Part shown: in pieces, positions 48,513-62,826 of the stretch
How positions within the stretch are numbered: position 1 is the stretch's first letter
Layout of the letters: every line of letters starts with the position of its first letter
DNA from: Acanthochromis polyacanthus
Taxonomy: Eukaryota > Chordata > Actinopteri > Pomacentridae
Assembly: GCF_021347895.1 (NCBI RefSeq)
Contig: NC_067117.1
Coordinates: forward strand, 21,880,358-21,944,357
Direction: 5' to 3'
DNA: 64,000 nt
Notes under the pieces: generated by a model
What the model saw: the letters and a program-made list of their open reading frames with translations, nothing else
Database searches by the model: none
Told to the model about the DNA's origin: nothing
Made by a program: the position numbers and the translations under genes

Positions 48513-51152
48513 GCCAAGATTGGTACTGCCCTATAAAGCTTGTTCCTGACTTTCTTTCAATTCACTCTTCTCATTCTCTGTATTTATCCCCCCCTTCTGT
48601 CTTCCTCCCTCTCTGCTCCCCCATCATTACCAATCCAGCTTTATAACATTTATGCACAGCAGTTACAGAGGGTTTTTTTTTATGGCAAACCCTTTATTTT
48701 TCCCGATCTAAAGCGATGTACGGTGATCTCAGATTTGATCTAAACTGCTGCAATCTGACTTCCAGTAATGAGCCCGAGATGGGTTTTTAGATTGTAGTTT
48801 AGTAATGTGCTGGTATGAGAGCTATGAGTGACAGGTGTAAGTGAAGCTGAGAGCGTTGCCTCAGCCACCTGGAAAAGCCTCTAACTGATTTTAACCTGCA
48901 GCCACTCTCTCTATATGTATATGTCTCACATTTTTGATTATTTTTTTTGTTGATACTCTGTTCGGTCTAAAAGTCAGTTAATCTGAATCCACTTTTGTCT
49001 AGGCTTTAAATTGGGAAGCACAGACACGGAGAGGTAAATGAACCTTAAGTGAGAGTTAAGTCCAATGCTGGGATGTCCTCCATTTACTGGGGTTATACAT
49101 AGTTTTCTCTGAATCAGCCTCTAAGTCCTCGCACCTACAGCTGGGACCTGGAAACCCGAGGTACAGGATCTGGCAGCAGGGCTTATGAAACACCTCTCCA
49201 TCCAGATTCCTCCCTACCACACCTCTGTTTCCTCTTTATCCATAGCCTCTTCAATCCCTCGCTGATCCTCTCTCTGCTTCCTCCATCAGGGAGTTTGGCT
49301 GCAAGGAAAGACTTGCTAACTTGGCTTTTAACTGGCACCAACGGACCAAGTGACATTGCTCCAATGCCGACATTTCTGCAGCTGTGGCTTGTTTTACAAC
49401 TGATTTTAGGGCTTTGGAGTTGGAGTTTTGAAGATCAGCGTGTGACTTTGAGCTACAGATGGGTGACAAATGAGAAAAGATGAGAAAATAATAAATCATT
49501 TAGTGTTCTAGTTTGATGTTTTCCTCAAGCCTCCAGTCCAGCTTCAAAAGTAGTTTAATTTACTGTAATAGAACATATTTCCTCATTTATTACGTAAATT
49601 TGATTAAATGGGCGCTGAATCTTCTAAATTGTGTAAAACATTGACCATTCAGCCCTTTTTCATCTTTGGAAAGAAGAAGAATAATCTAGAGAGTAGGTAG
49701 AGATTGTACTGTTGCTGGCAAAAAACCTTTGCGCAGTCACTTTATTGTGACCAGACGCACATTGAAACGCACTACATTACAGGGAGTTTTCACCTAACAG
49801 TCTCTCTTGGACAGAGTGCACAATGGTGTAAATACTGAAGTAGGCAACAAGCATGCTCCTAGTGCACCCTTCTTCGTCTGGTTTTGAAAACTTTGGCTTT
49901 TACATCCTGAAAACTGCAAAATTCTTGAGCATATACCCAAAGATTGGATCATCTAAGACTGCTGGCTGTTGCAGAATATGATGTTCATGGAGAAATTATA
50001 AATAGACACCTACCTGTGATTGGAACAGCATGTGTAACACAGATCCCATTGCTGATGTAACGTTTTAAAGTGGTCTACGTAGGAAAATTACTGCTCCCAC
50101 ATTGTGGAAAACAACCTTAAAAACATTAAATTTAAAGCAGGGAATTATTCTATTCCTTGCTTTCTGATTTGTAATTATATTTCCAATTATAAACCTAAAT
50201 TACAAACCTCAAACCGTAGCTGCAAATTAATGCGATTGGTGACTGTAATGCACCCCGTGCAAACAGTCTAAGTTATAAGTGTCCAGAGCAGTGAGGGGTT
50301 TCTGCTTCCTCTGCTGGGATGCTGAGGTTAATTCTGTCTCAACAGGAATGCAGCAGAGGAGAGGTGACCCCTGCATGGCCCTTTTTTTTTGGAAATTTGC
50401 CACTTTTCACCGTCTGTGATGCAGGTTCAAAAAGAAGACGTGAGGGGAATCACTCTAATATCCTGTCTGTGTGCGCACTGATCCACAGAGGCTCATGTTT
50501 ATACACCCTCATATGACTAAGAGAGAGCAGAGAGAAGGAAAGGAGGAAGGGCAGGGGAAGCAAAGGTTGTTTATTTTCCTCTACCTATGTAAAGGCAGGA
50601 TTTGTGTGACACGTGTAAAGGAGTGAAGGCTTCCTGCTGCTTTGTGTTTCGGAGTTGTATCCTGTCAGAGCAACTCCCATTAGTCTCTCTGAGCCAGACT
50701 GCAAACCAGCTTCGCAGGATGACTTCAGCACCTTAAAAAAGTTAACAAGATTGGATTAAATGAAATGGAAAATGCCACAAGACTGCACAGGGTGGGAAAA
50801 AAAGAAATTAAACCAAGAAAAATATGAACCTGTCACTTGAAAATGAAATATAATGCCTGCCAGCTAGATGACTGTGTTCACCTGTGCTGTGTCTTTTTCT
50901 TGTTTCATTTTGTCCTGTTTGTATGAGCCACTTTAAATTTATAACTGTATTTACACAATTGTAAAATAAGATCTTTATCAGCTTTTCCAAGGTAGGAAAA
51001 TAACTGCCAGTGAAATGCAGTTGAGCATTGTTAATTTTAAAGATAGAAGTGAATGTTTTGAAGAATGTGAGCTACTTGTGCTACCGTATCTGTTTACTCA
51101 GTGAGGCTGAGAAAACCTGTTGACCTCTGTGGATTTGATACTTGACCTGTAG

Positions 51153-51280
<128 letters not shown>

Positions 51281-53224
51281 TCCTGAACCGCAAAAGACTG
51301 TCCATCTTGGTGTTTAGAATGTGGCATAGCACATGGTTAGAAGTGGCATTGAATTTTCAGATTGCACATACGGTATATCATATACAAATACAGATGTACA
51401 CAGGGACATAGTTAAAGGAAAAAACTTGTGTTTGGGTCAAGTTAAAGCAGACTAACGATCCAATTGCTTCATGTTTTGACATAGAAATTGAGTTAAAAAC
51501 CTCTAAATACATAAATAGAGTTAGATACACCATGTAGGAACATGCCTCAGAACATTTCTTTCATGTCTTTTTGCCAATTTTTGTGTAAAATGTTCTTCCT
51601 CTGCAAGGCTGCAAGAGAAGCCACATCTTTCTCAGCGTGCGTTGAAAGTTTCAAGAGGCTGTAGTGTTAACTCTCAGCCGCTGTGCTATCTGATAAATCC
51701 TAGTGAGAGGTAAATTTACCTTGTGCTGCAAGTATATCAGGCAGTTGGTGTTATATTTGTATCTGGGCTATGATTAGTGTTAGAGTGTGTGCATAAAAAA
51801 AGACAAAAAAAACATGAGAAGTGAGGGAAAAATGCTGAAAGGTGTGAGTGGAAGGTACGGCTCAGCTTAAGTTCACATCGGTGGTTAAAGCTCAAACAGA
51901 CCACCATGAAAGAACCAACCCAAACAGCATGTGTGAGATTTGTTATTATGGCTGATTTGAAAGATAAGTAATCTGCAGGCAGTTGGCTTTGTAAGCCCAC
52001 TTCTAACTTTCATCTGCCAACTAAAAGAAACAAGGGAAATTGATAGTATGAGCTTAAACCTTTTGGTTAAAATATTTTATATTCAAAATGACAAATGACA
52101 ACCTTTGCCTATGATGAAAGAAATTCGGAGGCAGCTAAAGAGAAGCGTATTTGTCTGTTCATATTCTGATCTTGAGATCAGAACTCTATTAGCTTCTTTC
52201 TTCACTGTCCACCTGCTTGAGTTATGGAATATAATTTTAAATGCTGCCTCCGCCTGAGTTGTTTGCAGGTCAAGTCGACCCTTGTTAGATGACTGATGAT
52301 CTTCTTAAACTACCTCTTCATCACTGGAGGATTCCTATCACTTTATCACAGATGCCACTCCAGGGATTAATGGTTTTTACTCCCACTGCTACGATGGATG
52401 ACGAATGAAGAGGACAATTTTCAGAGTGACTGGCTGCACCTGTCATTCACATTAGTTTAGTTGTGAGAATACAATCATATCTGCACATTTCTCTTTTTCT
52501 GTGCCTCCTCATACATCCCTGCTGGCATGAATCCACCGTATAGCAGCCTCCTTCATACGTTCAGACCCTCCGAGGTACACACTGGCAACGGGACATCTGC
52601 TGCAAATCTGACTAAACCTCAGTAACCTTCCTTAGATCAACATGTGGTCGTATTGATGAGTTCTGCAGTTGGAGGAGCTTAAAGAGTAAGCTGCCATTCT
52701 GTTGGACCCCCACGTGTGCCTTTTTGCTCAGTGCGGACTTGGCCGGGCGACAGCGCAGGACTTTCTGTGCTTCCCCTGTTCAGGATGATGCATTGGAAGC
52801 CCGTGCCACTGAGACCCATGGATCACACACTTACGTTGAGTACGTTTGTCCCCGTTGAACACTTCAATCCACTCAAAAATCCATCATTGTGGCCATAATT
52901 CACAATGCAGGGATTCTCTGTGCATTTCTGTGTTTTTGTGTGAGAGACTTATGACTGAATTCTATTGCCAGACATTTTTCCAGGAAAGAGAGACAGTTGT
53001 TTTTGACAGCTATAGTTTTTATTTCCTCTCTCTTCCACCGTGGATGTGTGAGTGCCGAAGACGTGGCCACAGTGGCCTTGTTAGTCTGCGTGTCTCTCCT
53101 GGTCTCTGGGCTATGTTTGCTTCCCGCAACTTTGTGCATGTTTGTCTCAATCCAAGCAGAAAACCTTTGGTGCGCCACATGTGCTTCTAATAACACACAG
53201 CCCCGACGGCCTGGCAAGGGACTG

Positions 53225-53338
<114 letters not shown>

Positions 53339-55311
53339 CATGTGTGTGTTGGGTTGGGTGGGGGTCTAGAATGGAAGGAAAAGGGACAGCAATGTTTTGG
53401 ATGTCATGTGGAAGGAAATAAGTGTCAAGAATATGCTCCTGTATGTTGGTGCCAGTACACAGGATTGAGAGTGATGTATTATTCCCCTGACAGTCATACT
53501 TGGGATGCAGATTTAGTTTGAATTGGACGCCTATTCCACTTGAGTTTAGCAGGTTTTAACGAGACATAATACCCTAACTGCCCCGTTACTGTACTACCCA
53601 TCTCAGTCAATTAGCCCATTTTAACGTCGCTGTATTAGAAAATAAACTTGAACATGAGTTAACCTTTTAGTCAGAACCACTCTGAATAGATAGATTATAA
53701 CAGTAATATCTTATATTTATTGTATTCTGGAGTGACAGGAGAGAGTGAGATTGGAAGGAGTGGAAGGAGGATAAATCAGTGCTGCGCTGAAGCCAGACAT
53801 AAGGAAGCACCCAGTAATTAGAGGTTAACCTACCTCTTTTTTACAGCACCGCTACTCTCACATGAGAACCAGTGATGCACATCCTTTTCTCTCCTACTTT
53901 CCAAAGCCAGGCATGTCTCATTTCTTCGGATTTGCAGTAACATCTAATTGAAAATGATGATAACTGATGACCCCTTGGGAAATCAATCGGCTTTTGGAAT
54001 GTAAATCACATTAAACCCAGACAGTGATTTTTCAGTCACATTACTGTCTGCATGGTTGTTTTCTAGTTTTTCTCTTGTGTAAGTGCCCTTTTTCTCTGAC
54101 CGTCATATTAGGCTCTCCAGAAGCAGAACCTGCTCCCCCCAGCCCGCCATATGCTTGCCCCTGTTCCCCCATCCACAGCCATCGTCTCGCTGACAGCGGT
54201 GCTTACGGCCCGAAAGCATCTGGAACAAACCACCTAAATGTCAAGGGTCATGCCGTGATGTCACTGCTTAATGTCCATTGGAAAAAGAGAAATATAAAGT
54301 GTCACCTACACCAAAAGCATTTACCTCACTCAACCCCAGCTGAGGTTAGGAGTTCAAACCAATTCATAATTCAACACTCATCTACCTTCATCGTAAGCTG
54401 AAGTAGTTTCTTATGTGAACCAGGTTTATTTTTCTTGCTACAATCACTAAAACAATGTAAAGTTCATGAAAGATTTGACTTTTTTGCCTTTGCCAAAATA
54501 AATTGTTGAATAACCACTTTGGACCAAACTAAAATAATTTATCTCATTAATGGTCTGTCATTAGAAATACACTGCATGTTTGGCTGAATAGAGTAATGAC
54601 CAAGACAGGAACTTCAAAGTAAAGACATTGAAGTTACTGTAAGACTCAGGGTTAAATCAAACATCACTGAGCTTTTACTCTTGTGCCATCATCAGGTCAA
54701 AAGTTTGTCCAGTACTTATGGTTTATGGACAAATACCTGCAAAACTGAGAACAGCATCAGTTGTCTTTTCTGTTTAGTGCTAATAAGAAACACACTAAAC
54801 TAAAAATGATGATGGTTAACATCATTGCATCACTATTAACTTGTCATTTTGAGCATTTGTGCCTGATTGTGATTTAAAAATGGGGGGCTAAATGTTGAAA
54901 GTCAAAGAGGATCTGGGGTTCTCACCCCTGACAAACAAAATGAAAACAAATTTTCATTATTTCTACACTGTCTAAACTTTTGCATTCAGTCAGGAATTAG
55001 CTCCCTGCACTAGTCAAGACTAATGTGATGGAGTGTGCTATGAAACTAAAAATCTTAAGAGAATAACGTACAAATGGGTGGATCAGGCCAGAAAACGATT
55101 ATTAGACAAATGGCTATTTCATTTGCCAACAACATTGTGTAAGTTTAGCCAAAACTGAAAAACTATTTTTCATTACTGGATCTCAGTATTGAAGTACTTT
55201 CATCCATGATTTATTGTTTGACGTACTAACCTAAAAACCTACTATTGGGAATTGCAAGGAGCATTTCAAGATGATCTGCATGGCATGAGAAGAGTAATTC
55301 TCCCACACTTA

Positions 55312-55735
55312 TTGGTTTTTGGACCACTTTTGAAGCTTGAAATTTGGTGGTCGCCTTTTGAAATCAGACATGACGAACCAGATTTGGATCTGACTGTTCA
55401 ACCTGACAACGTGACACATGGTGATACTGTAGTGACCTGTCAATCACAGGTAGCCCCTTCCCAGAACATTACAAACTTTTTAAATGTTTTACTCAAAATG
55501 ACGCCATGATTTACAAAATAAACATCATGCTGCACTCAGAAGTATTGAAACTAGGCCCTAAACTAACAAGGAAAAAGTTAACTAAGGTAACAAATCAAGT
55601 GAGTAGTAGGGTAATTTTCTCATAGACTACTATGCAGTCTGGTATCTTTTTGCAACCTGAGGAGTCGCCCCCTTTTGGACTTTAAAAAGAATACAGGTTT
55701 AAAGCATTTGTGCATTGGCTTCCATTTTCAGACCC
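55312..55735 (+). repeat. dispersed repeat, copy B (intron 5)
   Basis: The second copy of the family at 45712-46048, on the same strand, diverged but with the same blocks in the same order. It keeps a TTGGTTTTTGGACC segment and a GAGTCGCCCCCTTTTGGA segment not clear in copy A. Noncoding. Confidence 0.65.
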
Positions 55736-57234
55736 AAAAGATGCAATGATCTTTTGTTGCAGTTTGTCAGCAAAAAAATACAATTTAAGCTTCTCGTGTC
55801 TCTGTTAGATTCTGCTGAAAAAACCTACTCTCTCAGTGACAAGCTGAATGATACAGTAAAGCAGTTTAGTTGTCTTATCCATAAAGGGTCAGTACTTTCA
55901 TTTTCACTAATGATAGTGCAGCTTGCCATTATGTTGTGCTGCCTTTTGTCAAGCCCGTAAACGGATTGATCAGGCCCGTACATGGTCTTGTTTGACTGAC
56001 TCATCTGTCTGCAAGTTTTTTTTCAGGCTAGTTGTGTCACTGCCAGTATACACTTTTCTTACCATGGGGATTCTGTTATTTCCAGCTGTGCTGCTGCTGT
56101 GCTTATCTGATTCCCAGCTGATAAGATGTGCTTCCACGTGTGTGTGAGTGAGGAACAGGGAAAGCAACATTTCAGTTGGCCTTCAGGCAGTGGTTGGTCA
56201 GCTGGAATGACTCTAGTCTGTGTTTTATTGCTGTGGGCATTGCTCCCAGAGAACATGCTGCTTGTGTGTATGTACCTCAACCATGTGGGTTTCATACAGA
56301 TGTGTGAATGTGCCATGCTGGACATATTAAAGTGAGCAGTCTTATTCTGGACCTTCCTGCCTGCTTTACTCTAGATTGCTCTTTTTCCTTTGAAATCTAG
56401 CTGTCACACCATTACTGAGGCTGCCTTTAATGCTGTGTTCAAACTACACAGTATCAGCCTGGTTAAAGGCCAACCCATCGTCAAACGGTTTCTGACCTTA
56501 AAATGATGGTTTTATCCTGTGTTGTGTATGACAGAGGGTATCCACCGATGCTGCATCATGATCATACTGTGATGGCAATACAATACTGCAGCTAGCCAAA
56601 CTACTGTCTGCTTTCCATAATACCCTTGTTTCATTGGAAATGCAGTTACAGGAAACTAGTCAGCATATAAATGTTTTGGTTGGCAAATGTACGACCACAA
56701 CTGTGTATATACAGTTAAAACACCTGAACTTCTTCCTTCATGACAGGTTTTGCTGCCCTGCTAACTGTCATAATAAACCCAGGAGCATTGTTTGTCAGTT
56801 TCACTTCCATGACTTCCTACATTTATCTTGTGCACTCTAGTTTTAATTTTGATCAGAGAAAGGGCATGTATATAAAAGACTCATACTGCCCCTCATTATG
56901 TATGTTTTTCTTTATGAAATAAAAAAAAATCTGAATAGTTTTATCTCTAAAAACCTTATATCATGCTTTTGGGATTTTCCATGTCTGTCATTCAGTTATA
57001 TAGCTGTTTTTTGTGCAGATCTCTATAAGATCTAATATACGTATAGAGCAAAAGGTAGTTGCTACAGGGACTTCTTATCTTCCACAGAAATCACATGTCC
57101 TTGAAATCCAGACTTTTCTTGTATTACATATTTACATCATCATGTAACACATTTGCATAACACCAGCCTACCGCCTAATTTGGCCCTATGAACTGACAAT
57201 GAGCAGACATTATATCCTCACTGGAGCCGCTTGC

Positions 57235-57478
57235 TCGATCTATGTCTCTGCCTTTTCTCATATATCTGGTGTTACAGTTACAGACCAATCAGAGTAGACT
57301 GGAGTTAAATCAGCAGGGGTTAAAATTGAGGATTTTAAACAGAGAGAAGAGCTACTGCACCAATGTACAATATCAGAGAACTGTATTTTAAACTTTAAAA
57401 CATGTAGAAACACATTCTAGTCAACCACTAAAATAAGATTATACACCTGTAAATGTGCACAATATGGGCGCTTTAATG
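57235..57478 (+). repeat. dispersed fish repeat, 3' portion
   Basis: The order of segments (ACCAATCAGAG, a CAGCAGGGGTTAAAA block, TTAAACTTTAAAACATGTA, CTGTAAATGTGCACAATATG, GGGCGCTTTAA) matches a repeat that I recall as common in teleost introns. Only one copy is in the window, so this rests on recognition. Confidence 0.45.
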
Positions 57479-57734
57479 GAATGTATGCTGGGCAGCATAT
57501 ATAGCACATGTCTGCATAACTAACAGAGTTTCTAAATACAGTGCTATTCAAAATTTTGGACCACTACTGTAAGATTTTTCTTTATTTCAGCTGCTCGGCC
57601 GGAAAGGAAAGCTCTCGATGTGTAACAGTCGATGTATATTCCAATGCTCACCTTTTGTCATGACTCTGGGTACTGATCAAAATATTGAGTTTGCAGATAC
57701 AAGCAGCTGAAATGAGTTTCCCTTGTAGGGTGGC

Positions 57735-58044
57735 AGGGCTCAGTCTTTGAGATATGATGAGGAGTTCAGACATCAGGAGGGAGTTCAGAATAGAGCTGCT
57801 GTTCTGTTTCATCAAAAGTAGTCAGCTGGTGTAGTTCAGGCATCTGATTATGATGCATCCTGGACCTTTTTTTATGAGACTTTCTGGGCATGTCCAACAG
57901 AGAGGTAGACCTAGAACTCACTGGAATGATTACGTATCTCATCTGGCCTAGGAATGTCTTGAGATCCCTAAGGAGAAGCTGGAACATAAGACATCTGAAA
58001 TGCTCTGCTTAGCCTGCTGCCACTGAGACACAACCCTGGATGAG
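57735..58044 (+). mobile_element. LINE-like retroelement 3' fragment
   Basis: The sequence contains GGCTCAGTCTTTGAGATATG, CATCAGGAGGGAGTTCAGA, GCATGTCCAACAGAGAGG and CTGCTTAGCCTGCTGCC in order. These are known to me as the 3' end of an abundant fish non-LTR retroelement whose last reading frame encodes a similar string. Here it has stops and frameshifts. No target duplication was recognised. Confidence 0.6.
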
Positions 58045-58979
58045 CACAAAAACATGGTTGTATCAATTATTGGATGATTTGCTGGTAAGAAACTGTGGAT
58101 TGACTCGCTCAATAGCTTCCAGCCAGCTGTGCAACTGGTTTAATTCTGCAGAACCGTCGCCCTCCTATTCTGTGCCTCAGTCTTCATCACCAACATGTTT
58201 TCTCTCCGTCCGTTCTCCCACGTCTCCCTCCCAGCTTTAGATGATCCTGAGGCAGCCATACATCTCTCTTCCTGTCAACAGCTAATTGGTTGACCCTCAG
58301 GGCTTCCTGTATCCACCACATCACCATTCACTGGCGAATATGCACTCTGCCATTGATACCATCCATCAGTGGCTATGACAGATCAAACTGTCATGTTTTA
58401 ACCCAGTGCTCCTCCAATATCTCACTGGTCTGACTCTGTATATATATATAACTGTTGGATTAAATGCAGCACATTAGCTCTATGATATGTTCAAATACCA
58501 GCTTGACAATGATATATGACAGTTTGTTTGCCTTAACATCCATAATGCATGCTTATATGAATCCAGCTACTGTTTGAATGAGTAAATTCTCAATATTTAT
58601 GTCTTGCATGTTTTACTTTGGACATGGCATCACAGTGTTTCATTAGCAGCAGGCTTGACTGCACATCTTCCTCTTAAAGACTATAGAGGAAAAGCATCAG
58701 GTGTCTCCTGATAAAGTTTGTGTGCTTTGCCTTTGTGTCTTGGCCTGTTCTGCTGTATCACGCGTACAATTTGAAGCAACAAGCTACACGAAGCTGCACA
58801 CAGGTGGGAGGAAGAAAAAAGTCTCCAGCACAACATAAATATTATTCAGTCTTTCTGGGAAGCATTTCTCTCATGTCGATGGAATTGCTGTCTTGAATCT
58901 TTGCCAGCGCACTGTTTTCTCCCCCACCACCTCCACCTTCAGGCTTTTCCTTTCCTCCCTCTCTCTCTTGCTCTCTCCC

Positions 58980-59220
58980 CCTCCACCTTAGAACAAGTCT
59001 TAATTTGTCAGGAATATTGCTGCACTGTGCCGAGATTCGGCAGGCCGTGGCGGCTTATGGGAACCGGGGCCAGCTGCGATGCGATTGGCTCACAGGAGAT
59101 GTGCCGGCGCTCAAGACTCTCCCTAGTTTGGCTTGTTTAAACATACGCACACACTCCACACTGCCCTTGGCATTCAAAACTGTCAGGTGGAATTCTTCAG
59201 CAAGTGCAGTCACACTCTAG
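58980..59220. promoter_or_regulatory. candidate conserved noncoding element in intron 5
   Basis: A GC- and CpG-rich block with few repeats, including CCGAGATTCGGCAGGC, GGGAACCGGGGCCAGCTGCG and CGATTGGCTCACAG. Two frames cross it (58901-59140 and 59005-59220), but neither has a recognisable domain or splice sites that would join slc25a26 exon 5. A regulatory element or unknown alternative exon are both possible. Confidence 0.3.
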
Positions 59221-59503
59221 TTTTTACAGCACAGAGGAGCTGGAAAGGTTGAGATGAGTGATTGCACGTCGCTTAAGGCTGAACACTCCTCATAGTTACA
59301 CAGTATAGGCCTTAAAGGGACATGTTGTTCATGCTGCAGGATGCGCACAACTGCCCGCCCTCCAACATTCCCTAATCTGTGACAAATTTAGGTTTTGTGG
59401 GGCTGCGCTCGGCGCAAGGGGAATCATCTTTTGTGCGCGCTGTAGGTTTAGCTTGGATAGGCACATGATTTGTGCGAAGTGTGCCTCAAGGGAGCATCAA
59501 GAC

Positions 59504-59615
<112 letters not shown>

Positions 59616-59716
59616 ATCAAGTGAGACAGCATGAAGGTCTGTTTTCTGTAATCGGGAGAGCAGGCTTTAGCTTCCACTATCCAGCACTATACAACCACCA
59701 AGAGAGAAGTAATCCA

Positions 59717-59720
<4 letters not shown>

Positions 59721-59778
<58 letters not shown>
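59721..59778 (+). repeat. (TC)29 microsatellite
   Basis: A pure TC run of about 29 units followed by more pyrimidines. A polypurine-polypyrimidine tract that can form triplex DNA. Confidence 0.98.
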
Positions 59779-59782
<4 letters not shown>

Positions 59783-59989
59783 TCCCTCCCCAGCACTCTC
59801 AGTTTCCTCCTCCTTCCCTTTCTCCCCCTCGAGGCCCCTCTGATGAAGTGAGAGGCCAAACACAGGCCCAGAGTGCCGGATCAGGCTCCCTCTATCGATT
59901 GACTTTTTTTAAAATGTGTTTGTTTATTTATTTAAAAGACCTGAACCCCTTCGTCCCTGAGGTGTACTTAGGTGCCCCTGTGTGCGCAT

Positions 59990-60021
59990 ACACACACACA
60001 CACACACACACGCACACACAC
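59990..60021 (+). repeat. (AC)n microsatellite
   Basis: About 16 AC units with one CG interruption. Confidence 0.95.
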
Positions 60022-60320
60022 TGGAGTGTACACATACAATTTCCTCCTATGCTTCTGTGTTTAGACAGGGGTTTTTGCAGCGTCACAGTGTCGTCACTGC
60101 AGTAACTAGGTGTGACATTAATTCAGATGTTTAACTTGCACAACTTGGACCCTGTGTTTTTCATACGTGACATAAAGCCTGACCATAATAGGAAAATAAT
60201 TAACAGCCTAAACATGATTTGAACAGGGATGTTGTTGGAAATTTCAATAAAATTCACTCTCTACCATTTGGATGATAATAGCGTTGGATGATGATGATAA
60301 TCATCAAGCATTTTATAGTA

Positions 60321-60600
60321 TACACTCACCAGCCACTTTATTAGGGACACCTGTGAACCCTAATGTAATCCAATACAACAGCACTGCTATAACTTCTACT
60401 TTAACGAATCTTCTACATTTTCAGTTTTTATTCTCATTTATTTTCATGGGGTGAACCAGCTGTCACACACACTGGTAAATGTAATGTAGTCTAATACACC
60501 TCCACCCTCTGTGAGCTCCCAGATTAACATAAAGTCAAGTTTTGACCTTTCTGACAGCATCAACAAAATTTTGAAATGTAGATGCCTCGTGAAAAGTATG
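60321..60600 (+). mobile_element. MITE-like repeat beginning TACACTCACCAGCC
   Basis: The head TACACTCACCAGCCACTTTA followed by TTAG is a well-known terminal sequence of an abundant fish DNA repeat. Internal blocks (ATGTAATCCAATACAACAGC, CATTTTCAGTTTTTATT, AACATAAAGTCAAG) also fit that family. The matching right terminus is not found, so this copy is 3'-truncated. Confidence 0.6.
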
Positions 60601-60735
60601 ATTGATGGCAGAGCTGTTGCACTGGATCGCATTAGATTTCACATGCGTACCTGTCAGGGGAATTGTTTTCCAATGATTCCATCTATGTTTTAGTTTTTTC
60701 TTGTACAAATTCTGATTTTAGATTGTTCAAAAGGT

Positions 60736-60736
60736 C

Positions 60737-60794
<58 letters not shown>
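60736..60794 (+). repeat. C18 tract joined to (AC)20
   Basis: A run of 18 C is followed without a break by about 20 AC units. The complementary strand has a G18 run. Confidence 0.95.
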
Positions 60795-60800
<6 letters not shown>

Positions 60801-61867
60801 ATTTTATTAATGAAATTGTTTCAATACAGTGTTCAAATTGTAAAAAAAACAATATGATGAAGTTACAATGATGACAGTCAGGGTGCAAAAAAAAATGATT
60901 TAAGAACATATAAAACAATGCATTAAAAACAGATTATACTCTATTTTTTATTAAATGAAGCTGTACCACTGAATTGTGTCCATACAATACTTTTTGTTTT
61001 GTATATGCTGTAGAGAAAAAAAAGCATCTTGAATGATACTTGTACATTATAATAATTATATTTGCAGTAAAGTTTCTTGTTGAGTCTTTGCATTGGAAAC
61101 ATAGAACATCTTTTTTGACAGGTTGTAAACAAGTTAGTACAATGGACATCAGAAAAGTTTCTTTTTTGAAGTGCATATTTGGGCTTTTGTGTAATTTATA
61201 AGTGAAATACAGATTTACCTTTGGAAAATATAAACACATTTTTTCATGTATTCATTTATTTATTTGCACACATTTGCCACATTGTGAGATATATAAGGAT
61301 AAAACAAACAAAAAAACCCTAAATATATATTAACTTGATCTCCTGGTCACAGCTGGAGTTTTTCAGGAAATAATTGCTGCCCCCCACTCACTGTTTTCTC
61401 AGTGTTGCAACATGCATCCATGCCGCATATCAGTCATACTTCATCAGAACAGCATTAACCAGCAACATGCCTGGGTGTATTTGTTTTTTTTAAGATTCCC
61501 ACACTGGCTGGCATGAACTCCCTTGTTGTGCAGTTTCTAGTGATTGTTTTTGTACTTTTTGTTTTCGCTGTGCCTTTGCGTGCATGTTTCGTCTTAATAT
61601 ATTCCTCCGAACTGTCCAACAGGTCTGGCTTCTTCATGCTCAGTGACTTTTGAGGCTGTGGTTGAAACGCTTGGCACAGTAACATGTCGAAGTGTCCAAC
61701 ACCACCTGCCTTTCTGACATGATTAATGCCTTTATCGACTTTCGACATATTAAAATCCGATCGCTGTCTGTTTGTTATCAGCGTGTCACCGCAGTCGGTT
61801 CCTCGTCATACTTTCATGACACACAGCAGATGGAATGTGGGTGTGTCTGGATGTTAGTGTGAGAAGT

Positions 61868-61890
61868 GTGTGTGTGTGTGTGTGTTTGTG
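61868..61890 (+). repeat. short (GT)n tract
   Basis: About ten GT units in otherwise unique intron sequence. Confidence 0.85.
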
Positions 61891-62132
61891 CTTGTGCTTA
61901 TATGACTTTGGAAAGTGAATCCAGCTTGCAGCCCTGTTGCATTAGCAGGTAATAAATGTGGACTTAGACTGTGGGCTTTACTCTGCCTGCCGAGCCCGTA
62001 TGTTTGGGTTTTTCGTACATGTGTGTGTGAGTTTCTTGGTCTTCACTTGGCCCAGAGTGATTCTTCACTTTGACAAAGGCTGCTGCTGATTGCTTCACCA
62101 TCTGACACCCATCTGCTTTCTTTTAAAAGAAC

Positions 62133-62197
62133 TCCTTTCCTTTCCTTTCCTTTCCTTTCCTTTCCTTTCCTTTCCTTTCCTTTCCTTTCCTTTCCTT
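62133..62197 (+). repeat. (CTTTC)13 pentanucleotide microsatellite
   Basis: Thirteen near-perfect CTTTC units (65 bp). All pyrimidine on this strand. Confidence 0.97.
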
Positions 62198-62711
62198 TTC
62201 ACTACTTCTTAAAATGACTACTTTAACACTTGGAAGGAGCCATTGTTTGTTTTATTTTGCTTATGAACTGAACACATCTTTTGAAATGGTACATTTGGTA
62301 AATTCCAAATCCACAGGTTTAGGAGTAGGAGGAGGCCAAATGGATTTGGAATGGTCATTCAATATCAAGTGGTAACAGAGGATCCAGTAAACTTCTCTGG
62401 CTCGTGAATCATTTGCTCATTTGCTCCACATCTGGTGTCAAGAATGGAGCAGAATGTTGTGGGATTCAGGATTGCACCACAGTGTCTTGACTGAGTTTAG
62501 AATGCGAGCAGCGGTTATTTGTGTCTGGGATTTCATAATGTAACAGTGAAATCTGTGAGGGCGTCTTTTACTCTCATAATTGTCATTGTATCGACAGTAA
62601 ATAATGTCTTCAAACCAATACTGGCTTTTTGAAACCATATAATGCAAAATTTGACGTTTTAGAATCGCGAACTTAACCGACCATGCCTGTAGCTCTGAGT
62701 GCTTCAGAGAA

Positions 62712-62826
62712 AACACATGCAGGGAGGACGTGCAAACTGTATCTAGAAATCCCCCCAAGGAGCCCAGCAGGATTGATACCAGAATTTTCTTACTGTGAGA
62801 TGACTTGATGCCAGTGTTACTGATGA
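62712..62826 (-). mobile_element. strongly diverged antisense SINE remnant
   Basis: Compared with the SINE at 32147-32510, the same order appears in reverse orientation: a GACGTGCAAACTG segment (family ACATGCAAACTCC), a degraded B-box region (GATTGATACCAGAA) and TTCTTACTGTGAGATGAC (family CTTCTTGCTGTGAGGCGAC type). Divergence is high, pointing to an old insertion. The 173-residue minus-strand frame at 62438-62959 reads through it. Confidence 0.5.
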
